DNA from: Candidatus Wolframiiraptor sp.
Lineage (GTDB): Archaea > Thermoproteota > Nitrososphaeria_A > Caldarchaeales > Wolframiiraptoraceae
Reading direction: 5' to 3'
Assembly: GCA_003660635.1 (NCBI GenBank)
Contig: QMUP01000067.1
Location: 1 to 5,781 of the forward strand
DNA length: 5,781 bases
The stretch's first letter is position 1; each line of letters opens with the position of its first letter. The position numbers were made by a program, and so were the translations under genes. The notes under the pieces were generated by a model. That model worked only from the letters and a program-made list of their open reading frames with translations. It ran no database searches and had not been told where the DNA came from. Shown here one piece after another: positions 1 through 4,977 of the stretch.

Positions 1-1365
1 ATCGAAGATCTGAACAAAATGGGGCTAATAGTAAAGATCGAGGATATAATGCATCGCACGCCGATCTGTGAAAGAAGCAAAACCCCAATTGAGATAATTC
101 CCATGCAGGACTATTACCTTAAACAGCTTGAATTCGCCGAGGACTTGAAAAAACAAACAACGAAGATGAAATTCCACCCCGAACAACATAGAAAGCTCCT
201 ACTCGATTGGATTAACTCGCTGAAAATCGACTGGCCAATAAGCAGGAGAAGATACTACGCAACTGAGATCCCGATCTGGTACTGTGCGAGATGTGGTGAA
301 CCCCACGTCCCGCCGCCTGGCAGATATTATCGGCCCTGGGCAGAGAAGCCCCCATTTGAAAGGTGTAAGAAATGCGGGCATAATGAATTCATCGGCGAAG
401 ATAAGACATTCGATACTTGGATGGATTCAAGTATCTCGCCGCTCTTCATAACGAAGTACACTAGAGACGCGAAATTCTTCAAGAAGACTTATCCCGTGAC
501 GCTTAGGCCGCAGGGAAAGGACATAGTGAGAACGTGGCTATACTACACCGTTCTCAGATGTTATCAACTGACGGGGAAAATGCCTTTTAAGAGGGTTTGG
601 ATCAGCGGCACGGGACTCGATGAAAAAGGAGAGAAGATGAGTAAAAGCAAGGGAAATGTGATAGACCCTGTTCCGATATTGGAGAAATATGGAGCGGATA
701 GATTCAGGTTCTGGTGTGCGCAGGAATCAAGCCTCGGAGAGGACTTTAGGATTTCGGAGGAAAGGATAGAGGCGGCTGGAAGATTTATCACAAAACTCGT
801 GAACATCGCCCGCTATGTTTCTAGTTTCCCACAGCCCCGAAGAGCGGCACTCACGCCAACTGATAAATGGATCCTAGCAGAATTGTCCTCAACGGTCCGG
901 CGCTGTCTTGAGGGATATAAGGAATTTAATTTCTTCATTCCAGCCGTAGCCGTTAGGAACTTCACGTGGAGAATCTTCGCAGATCACTATATTGAGATGT
1001 CTAAGCAGAGGGCTTATGGTAGAGGATTTTCAGAGAGCGAGCAGAGGGCGGCGTGGTTTACCTTACATCAAGTCCTGAAAACGATTCTGCTCATGCTCGC
1101 CCCAATATCTCCCTTCGTCACAGACTACATATGGAGAAAACTCTACTCGAAGAAGAGCATCCACACCGAGAAATTCCCGAAGCCAAAATGGGATAGGCGA
1201 TATACGAAATATACGAAGGAGATAATCGAGTTCAATTCAACGGTATGGAAGATCAAAAAAGAGAGAGGTATGTCTTTGAAGGAGCCGATAGAGATCGAGA
1301 TACCGAGAAAGCTGAGGATCTTTCAGAAGGATCTCAAGGCCATGCATAACATAATTTCTTCATAG
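1..1365 (+). CDS. valS: Valyl-tRNA synthetase, C-terminal half (5' end outside window)
   Basis: Class I aminoacyl-tRNA synthetase that charges tRNA-Val in the cytoplasm. The frame is open from base 1, so 454 residues are visible and the N-terminus with the HIGH motif is missing. In visible-residue numbering, the first ~40 residues are the end of the CP1 editing domain (HRTPICERS). A four-cysteine zinc-binding insert follows (C95, C98, C122, C125). The ValRS-type TWMDSSISP segment starts near 140, RPQGKDIVRTW near 169-179, and the KMSKS loop is intact at 213-217. From about 280 onward comes the helical anticodon-binding domain. The 'DTWMDSSISPL' text separates ValRS from IleRS and LeuRS. The protein stops just after '..DLKAMHNI', so its C-terminal tail looks short and it lacks the C-terminal coiled coil of bacterial ValRS. 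It is convergent with the nucleoside phosphorylase, with 7 bases between them. Identification is firm. Confidence 0.96.
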   Translation: MEDLNKMGLIVKIEDIMHRTPICERSKTPIEIIPMQDYYLKQLEFAEDLKKQTTKMKFHPEQHRKLLLDWINSLKIDWPISRRRYYATEIPIWYCARCGEPHVPPPGRYYRPWAEKPPFERCKKCGHNEFIGEDKTFDTWMDSSISPLFITKYTRDAKFFKKTYPVTLRPQGKDIVRTWLYYTVLRCYQLTGKMPFKRVWISGTGLDEKGEKMSKSKGNVIDPVPILEKYGADRFRFWCAQESSLGEDFRISEERIEAAGRFITKLVNIARYVSSFPQPRRAALTPTDKWILAELSSTVRRCLEGYKEFNFFIPAVAVRNFTWRIFADHYIEMSKQRAYGRGFSESEQRAAWFTLHQVLKTILLMLAPISPFVTDYIWRKLYSKKSIHTEKFPKPKWDRRYTKYTKEIIEFNSTVWKIKKERGMSLKEPIEIEIPRKLRIFQKDLKAMHNIISS

Positions 1366-1372
1366 AATTCCT

Positions 1373-2089
1373 CTACATTCTCTTGAATGCCTCTAAGATT
1401 ATTTTTGCCGCCTTTTCCACGCTTTCCTGGAGCTTTTCAGCCGTTACTATCGGCGTCTCTCTAACCACGTTATTGCTGAGGATTAGAACCGCCCCGGATT
1501 TGAAGCCTCGGATCCTGGCCACCCCGAAAAGCGCCGCGCACTCCATTTCGATCGCTATAGCCCCCCGCTTTCTCCATTCCTGAGCGAATTCCTTGCTCTC
1601 GGCATAAAAGGCATCATTTGAGATGACTGCGCCTATCCGGAAGCCGACGCCCTGCTTTCTAGCCTCTTGTACGAGCGCTTCTATTACTTCATAATTTGGG
1701 GCTAGTGGTAGGTGGACTCCCGGGGCATAGGTCGCTAATACTCCATAGGTTGAGGAACAAGCCGCTGAATCAGGTATTACTAGCTCTCCGGTCTCCATCT
1801 CGGGGAGCAAGCCGCCGGCCGTCCCAAGCCTAACCATGATTTCGGCCCCGAGCATCCGCAGCTCCTCGAAGACTATCGCCGAAGAGGGGCCTCCGATGCC
1901 GTGACAGGCGACTGAAACCGAGAGACCGTCATATGTCCCGGTGTAAACTGGAAAGCCCCTGTGTAGGTTTACTGGCCTGGGATCTTTGAGGAGCTTTGAG
2001 ACCTGTTCGACCCTCGCGGGATCTCCGACAACTATAACCTTGTCAGCTATGTCCTCGGGCTTGGCTAAGATATGATATGGACCACCCAT
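1373..2089 (-). CDS. PNP/UDP-family nucleoside phosphorylase, MTA-phosphorylase-like
   Basis: Cytoplasmic enzyme of the NP-I (PNP_UDP_1) family, which splits a nucleoside with phosphate into a base and a (deoxy)ribose-1-phosphate. The 238-residue length fits the hexameric members. Visible signatures are His6 near the N-terminus, GDPAR at 22-26, Arg44 in HRGF, HGIGGPS at 63-69, the phosphate-binding RLGTAGG at 87-93, SNDAFYAE at 157-164 and the ribose-binding EMECAA at 181-186. The overall text closely resembles Sulfolobus 5'-methylthioadenosine phosphorylase as I recall it. The Gln-x-Arg pair that reads uracil in uridine phosphorylase is absent after FYAE. At 205-207 the protein reads S-N-N where PNP and MTAP have S-D-x, so the usual general-acid Asp is replaced by Asn206. 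This leaves the substrate open: 6-oxopurine nucleosides, methylthioinosine or uridine are all possible. The ATG has no Shine-Dalgarno site and a TATA-like element lies about 30 bases upstream, which suggests a leaderless transcript. Confidence 0.92.
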   Translation of the reverse strand: MGGPYHILAKPEDIADKVIVVGDPARVEQVSKLLKDPRPVNLHRGFPVYTGTYDGLSVSVACHGIGGPSSAIVFEELRMLGAEIMVRLGTAGGLLPEMETGELVIPDSAACSSTYGVLATYAPGVHLPLAPNYEVIEALVQEARKQGVGFRIGAVISNDAFYAESKEFAQEWRKRGAIAIEMECAALFGVARIRGFKSGAVLILSNNVVRETPIVTAEKLQESVEKAAKIILEAFKRM

Positions 2090-2108
2090 GGCGTGTGATA
2101 GCTCAAAC

Positions 2109-2123
2109 TTATCTCATATTAAT
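2109..2123. promoter_or_regulatory. Shared TATA-like element between the phosphorylase and ogt
   Basis: This AT-rich stretch contains CATATTAATG at 2115-2124 with the self-complementary core ATTAAT (2118-2123). It is the only clear TATA-like sequence between the divergent genes. Its centre lies about 26 bases from the TTG of ogt at 2145 and about 30 bases from the ATG of the phosphorylase at 2089. Both distances suit archaeal leaderless transcription. Neither start has a convincing Shine-Dalgarno site. The bidirectional role is inferred from spacing alone. Confidence 0.5.
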
Positions 2124-2144
2124 GTTCCCAGAGATCGAGAGACC

Positions 2145-2639
2145 TTGACCACATACTACGCCTTTTATCCCGCGGATTTCTTCATAGTTGGATTTGCGGG
2201 CGACGGCAGGAGAATCTTTCGCGTCGGATTCTATAGGAGTAGGGGAGAACTCCGGCGGGAGATGGAGTCGCTCTTTGGTAAGGTGGAACTAAATGAGGGA
2301 GCCTTCTCCGATTTCATCCGCGATCTAACTCGCTATTTCTCCGGTAAACCTGTCTCATTTAATTACCCGATTTGGCTGAGGGGAACCGATTTCCAGATAA
2401 GAGTTTGGAAGAAGGTTAGAACGATACCCTATGGACAGACTAGGAGCTATGGGTGGGTGGCGAAGGAAGTTGGATGTCCAGGTGGGGCGAGGGCGGTCGC
2501 TAATGCGATGAGGAAAAACCCGATAGCTCTAATCATCCCATGTCATAGGGTTATCCGTGGTGATGGAAAGGTGGCAGGCTCAGGTTTCGGGAAAAGGGTG
2601 AGGGAGTATCTGCTGAAGCTCGAGAGGGCGATCCCCTGA
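2145..2639 (+). CDS. ogt: O6-alkylguanine-DNA alkyltransferase (methylated-DNA--cysteine methyltransferase)
   Basis: Suicide DNA repair protein that moves alkyl groups from O6 of guanine in DNA to its own cysteine. With the TTG start it has 164 residues, a usual size for archaeal Ogt. The N-terminal part (~1-75) is the variable domain. The C-terminal domain starts at GTDFQIRVWKKV and contains IPYGQTRSYGWVA, the DNA-recognition helix with RAVANAM (Arg finger region), the Asn of RKNP, and the active site PCHRV with Cys133, followed by the conserved G(S)GFG. I prefer TTG at 2145 because a TATA-like box lies about 26 bases upstream and the protein then begins directly with the first strand (TTYYAFYPADFF). 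The alternative ATG at 2088 gives 183 residues, but its 19 extra residues look unlike the family and its ATG overlaps the ATG of the divergent phosphorylase within the same CCATGG. The gene ends one base from the convergent ogg gene. Confidence 0.93.
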   Translation: MTTYYAFYPADFFIVGFAGDGRRIFRVGFYRSRGELRREMESLFGKVELNEGAFSDFIRDLTRYFSGKPVSFNYPIWLRGTDFQIRVWKKVRTIPYGQTRSYGWVAKEVGCPGGARAVANAMRKNPIALIIPCHRVIRGDGKVAGSGFGKRVREYLLKLERAIP

Positions 2640-2640
2640 G

Positions 2641-3288
2641 TTACTTCAAGATCTTTCCCGAGTCCATGTACCAGAGATAGAGATCGAGTTCAGCTAACGT
2701 CATTCCAGCTTCCTGTGCAATCCTCCTCAAAAGATCCTCTATCTCCAGATAACGCCTCTTTCCCAATCGCTTAACTTCGGATATTAAGCCATATCTCTGC
2801 AGTAGCCTCAGGATATGAAAATCTATTATCGCGAGTCCCTCATACCCTATGTTCCTGAGGAAGTGACTGGCCTCCTTATAGCCTAGGCCCTTGACATTTT
2901 CCACAAGCCATTCTCTGAGCTCGTATTCGTCCTCAACATCCTTTATCACGTTAACTATCTGATCGAGCTTCCTCCGAGCCTCCACGATATACATGGCCCT
3001 CGCATGAGGATGACGATGACCAAGTCTCCTAAGCTCTCTTTCCAACGACGTCGAGTCGAGTTCCAGCAGCCGATCTCCAAGTACCTCAACTATTCTCATG
3101 CTCCCGGAGGCCGTGTAGTTCGCGGCCAAGATGCAGAAAACCAGTTCTCTAAATATGTCTTTAGAGGAACCACGGCCCGTTTTCTTAAAAGAACGTAACC
3201 TAGCCTCAACAATCTTCCTAGCTTTCTCCTCGGCCCTGACCGCGTTCAAGTCCTTAAGGAGCTCGCGGAAGCCCAAAGGAGATTTCAC
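2641..3288 (-). CDS. ogg: N-glycosylase/DNA lyase, Ogg2 family (8-oxoguanine DNA glycosylase)
   Basis: Base-excision repair enzyme that removes 8-oxoguanine and nicks the abasic site by beta-elimination. At 215 residues it matches the Ogg2 family known from Methanocaldococcus and Sulfolobus. The helix-hairpin-helix with the catalytic lysine is VKGLGYKEASHFLRNIG (132-148, Lys138). The catalytic aspartate is Asp156 in AIIDFHIL, 18 residues further on, the spacing I recall for the characterised members. The chain ends in GKILK. A terminal lysine is a known determinant for telling 8-oxoG from G in this family, and it is kept here as Lys215. The start is a GTG; an in-frame stop lies 12 codons upstream and there is no other usable start between. 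No Shine-Dalgarno site precedes it. The gene lies 22 bases downstream of the small zinc-finger gene on the same strand, so it could be read from that promoter or from its own TATA-like box. Confidence 0.94.
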   Translation of the reverse strand: MKSPLGFRELLKDLNAVRAEEKARKIVEARLRSFKKTGRGSSKDIFRELVFCILAANYTASGSMRIVEVLGDRLLELDSTSLERELRRLGHRHPHARAMYIVEARRKLDQIVNVIKDVEDEYELREWLVENVKGLGYKEASHFLRNIGYEGLAIIDFHILRLLQRYGLISEVKRLGKRRYLEIEDLLRRIAQEAGMTLAELDLYLWYMDSGKILK

Positions 3289-3290
3289 CG

Positions 3291-3300
3291 AAAAAGAAAA
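3291..3300 (-). promoter_or_regulatory. T-rich tract between the mini-protein gene and ogg
   Basis: On the minus strand this reads TTTTCTTTTT and lies just upstream of the ogg GTG. Archaeal RNA polymerase can terminate at short T-runs, so the tract might separate the mini-protein transcript from ogg. It might equally be a pyrimidine-rich initiator for a very short ogg leader. No hairpin accompanies it. The role is uncertain. Confidence 0.25.
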
Positions 3301-3307
3301 GTGTGGA

Positions 3308-3315
3308 AACTTATG
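3308..3315 (-). promoter_or_regulatory. Possible TATA box for ogg
   Basis: The minus strand reads CATAAGTT, overlapping the stop codon of the mini-protein gene. Its centre is about 23 bases upstream of the ogg GTG. Together with the missing Shine-Dalgarno site this would fit a leaderless ogg transcript. The match to a TATA box is only fair. Confidence 0.3.
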
Positions 3316-3436
3316 GCGGGGTCACCGTGCCCTGAACCCGTAAAGTGTGTTTCGTCTGTTTTGCGTGCTCCTCCGCTTCTTCTAGGCTCGTGGTCCTAAA
3401 CCCGCAGCCACAACTTATAAAGAGAGAGACCGGCAT
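3311..3436 (-). CDS. 41-residue Cys2His2-type zinc-finger-like mini-protein
   Basis: I do not recognise a named family. The protein starts MPVSLFISCGCGF, continues with a charged helix-like stretch (SLEEAEEHAKQTKH), and ends in a short strand-like tail (TLRVQGTVTPP). Cys9, Cys11, His24 and His30 give C-x-C-x12-H-x5-H, a small zinc-finger layout but with CxC instead of the common CxxC. The gene is supported by an eight-base Shine-Dalgarno match placed 8 bases before the ATG and by a TATA-like box further upstream. The frame stays open upstream to 3700, but that extension runs antisense into the mtaD start and reads without a family pattern, so I chose the ATG at 3436. It lies 22 bases upstream of ogg on the same strand and may share its transcript. 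Binding of zinc, RNA or DNA is inferred only from the Cys/His pattern. Confidence 0.72.
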   Translation of the reverse strand: MPVSLFISCGCGFRTTSLEEAEEHAKQTKHTLRVQGTVTPP

Positions 3437-3444
3437 CCTCCAGC

Positions 3445-3452
3445 TCACCTCC
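3445..3452 (-). promoter_or_regulatory. Strong Shine-Dalgarno site of the mini-protein gene
   Basis: The minus strand reads GGAGGTGA, complementary to the expected archaeal 16S 3' end, with 8 bases before the ATG at 3436. It is the best ribosome binding site in the window and decides the start of this small gene. The neighbouring genes have none of comparable quality. Confidence 0.75.
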
Positions 3453-3483
3453 GACCCTAATCCGACACCTGGCATGGAACACG

Positions 3484-3492
3484 ATTTAATAA
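3484..3492 (-). promoter_or_regulatory. TATA-like box for the mini-protein gene
   Basis: The minus strand reads TTATTAAAT. Transcription starting about 26 bases downstream would begin near 3462 and give a leader of roughly 26 bases that holds the whole Shine-Dalgarno site. The geometry is consistent but not proven. Confidence 0.45.
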
Positions 3493-3631
3493 CTCCTTCT
3501 CCGATAGATATGTCCGGGATGATGAGCAACGTCCAAGTTGACCCGTGATACGCGACGGGCAGTCTGACCAAAAATCTTCCATTAAAATGGATATCTCTTG
3601 GCCAACTATGGGATCTCAGGTGCGTCGTAAC

Positions 3632-3638
3632 TTTTATC
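3632..3638 (+). promoter_or_regulatory. TATA-like box for mtaD
   Basis: The sequence TTTTATC is centred about 30 bases before the ATG at 3666, so transcription would begin within a few bases of the start codon. It supports the ATG at 3666 over the in-frame TTG at 3639, which would abut this box and lie upstream of the expected transcription start. Confidence 0.5.
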
Positions 3639-3646
3639 TTGAGACT

Positions 3647-3658
3647 AAAGATATCTTT
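3647..3658. promoter_or_regulatory. Perfect 12-base palindrome at the mtaD transcription start
   Basis: AAAGATATCTTT is a perfect inverted repeat lying between the TATA-like box and the ATG of mtaD. A dimeric repressor bound here would block initiation, which is a common position for archaeal operators. Its core GATATCT also occurs at 3590-3596, 60 bases upstream. Operator function is inferred. Confidence 0.35.
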
Positions 3659-3665
3659 CAGGCGT

Positions 3666-4958
3666 ATGGGGAGATTCGAGATCGCGATTAGGAACGGCAT
3701 AGTACTGACTATGAATGATGAAATGAGAGTCTATAACCCCGGAAGCGTCGGGATAAGCGGCGGCGAGATCAAATACGTCGGCAAGGAGGAAGTCAGGGGA
3801 GAGGAAGAGATCGACGCCGGCGGATGCGTTGTCATGCCGGGACTCATCAACTGCCACACCCATTCACCCATGACCATATTCAGAAACGCCTTTGAGGATC
3901 AGCCTCTCGAAAAGTGGTTAAAGGAATATGTTTGGCCGGTCGAGATGAGGCTTAAACCGGAACATGTGAGAGCTGGAGCGAGACTGGCGGCTATCGAGAT
4001 GGCCTTAGCTGGAGTAACCTGCTTCAATGACATGTATTTCTTCATGGACGAAGTCGCAAAAGCCGCCGTCGAAGTCGGCATCCGAGGCGTCCTCTCAGAA
4101 GGGCTAGTCGAATTATTCAGTGATAAGACGAGTGAGGAAATATTGAAGAGGGGCGTAAAATTCGCCGAAGAATACCATGGATGGAAGGGGATGATATGGG
4201 CGATGCTCGGACCACATGCCGAGTATTCCTGCAGCCTCGACTTCCTGAATAAGGTTAGAGAGGAAGCAGATAGACTCAAGGTGGGGATACATATTCACCT
4301 CGCCGAAGTCAAGCCCCCCGTCGACGAATTCATCAAAAAACATGGAAAAACACCCGTTAAAGCCTTGGACGACATAGGGTTCTTAAAGAATGATGTACTT
4401 CTCGCCCACGCAATCTACCTCAACGACGAAGACCTGAAGATACTCAAAGAGAGGAACGTGGCAGTTTCATATAACCCGGTCTCGAATATGAAACTCGCCT
4501 CAGGCGCCGCTAGAATCGAAGAGATGATGAAGTTAGGAATTAGGGTCGGCCTGGGAACCGATGGCCCCGGGAGCAATAACACATTAGACATGCTTCAGGA
4601 CATGAAGATCGCCGCATTACTTCAAAAGCTAAAGTACATGGATCCTCGAAGCCTGCCCGCGAAGACCGCTGTTAGGATGGCGACTAGGGGCGGCGCCGAA
4701 GCCCTGAACCTAGACCACCTCATCGGGAGCATAGAGCCCGGAAAGAAAGCCGACCTCATAGTCATAAATACCAGGAAGGCGAGATATCTACCCCTCAGAG
4801 ATCCCTATACCGCCATTACATATTGTTCGTCGGGATCCGATGTCAGGGACGTCATCGTCGACGGGAAGATAATAGTGAGGAATGGAGAACTGCAAACAGT
4901 GGATTTAGAGGAAGCCACCATGGAATTCGAGAAAGTCGTAACGGATCTCTTCCAGTAG
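3666..4958 (+). CDS. mtaD: 5'-methylthioadenosine/S-adenosylhomocysteine (or 5'-deoxyadenosine) deaminase
   Basis: Amidohydrolase-superfamily enzyme that hydrolyses the 6-amino group of MTA, SAH or 5'-deoxyadenosine to give the inosine analogue and ammonia. With the ATG at 3666 it has 430 residues, normal for the family. The N-terminal beta-sandwich strand is RNGIVLTMND. The metal site is built from NCHTHSP (His64, His66), HIHLAE (His211, with catalytic Glu214), LLAHAIYL (His248) and GLGTDGPGSNN (Asp299). EKWL, GPHAEYSCS (His184) and PVSNMKLASG are substrate-pocket signatures of MtaD/DadD. The chain closes with the usual SIEPGKKADLIV and VIVDGKIIVRNG strands. Methanogen DadD has the same build, so MTA, SAH and 5'-deoxyadenosine cannot be told apart here. 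A TATA-like box and a palindrome precede it, and an unknown gene follows after 19 bases. The upstream in-frame TTG at 3639 is less likely as a start. Confidence 0.94.
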   Translation: MGRFEIAIRNGIVLTMNDEMRVYNPGSVGISGGEIKYVGKEEVRGEEEIDAGGCVVMPGLINCHTHSPMTIFRNAFEDQPLEKWLKEYVWPVEMRLKPEHVRAGARLAAIEMALAGVTCFNDMYFFMDEVAKAAVEVGIRGVLSEGLVELFSDKTSEEILKRGVKFAEEYHGWKGMIWAMLGPHAEYSCSLDFLNKVREEADRLKVGIHIHLAEVKPPVDEFIKKHGKTPVKALDDIGFLKNDVLLAHAIYLNDEDLKILKERNVAVSYNPVSNMKLASGAARIEEMMKLGIRVGLGTDGPGSNNTLDMLQDMKIAALLQKLKYMDPRSLPAKTAVRMATRGGAEALNLDHLIGSIEPGKKADLIVINTRKARYLPLRDPYTAITYCSSGSDVRDVIVDGKIIVRNGELQTVDLEEATMEFEKVVTDLFQ

Positions 4959-4977
4959 GTCGCGCTGGAAAATCGAA

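Noticed and set aside
1366..1372. Possible terminator between valS and the phosphorylase
   Set aside because: The gap is 7 bases with neither a hairpin nor a T-run on either strand.
1383..1583. Plus-strand open frame inside the phosphorylase gene
   Set aside because: It is antisense to a well-supported enzyme and shows no motif; a shadow frame.
2088..2144. ATG start of ogt at 2088
   Set aside because: It lies inside the start of the divergent phosphorylase, has no TATA-like box at a suitable distance, and adds residues unlike the family. TTG at 2145 fits better, though 2088 is not excluded.
3345..3548. Plus-strand frame of 67 codons opposite the mini-protein gene
   Set aside because: Most of it is antisense to the better supported mini-protein, and it has no ribosome binding site or family resemblance.
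3457..3582. Minus-strand frame of 41 codons starting MEDFWSDC
   Set aside because: It has no Shine-Dalgarno site, no recognisable motif, and overlaps the TATA-like box proposed for the mini-protein. It could be chance.
3639..3665. TTG start of mtaD at 3639
   Set aside because: It would abut the TATA-like box, lie upstream of the expected transcription start, and add nine residues before the typical N-terminal strand. The ATG at 3666 is better placed.
3437..3700. N-terminal extension of the 41-residue mini-protein to an ATG at 3700 (129 residues)
   Set aside because: The extension runs antisense into the mtaD start region and passes through the Shine-Dalgarno and TATA-like elements. The ATG at 3436 has an ideal ribosome binding site, and only the last 41 residues show a protein-like motif.
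3899..4343. Two long minus-strand open frames opposite mtaD
   Set aside because: They are antisense to the conserved metal-site region of mtaD, overlap each other in different frames and show no family pattern.
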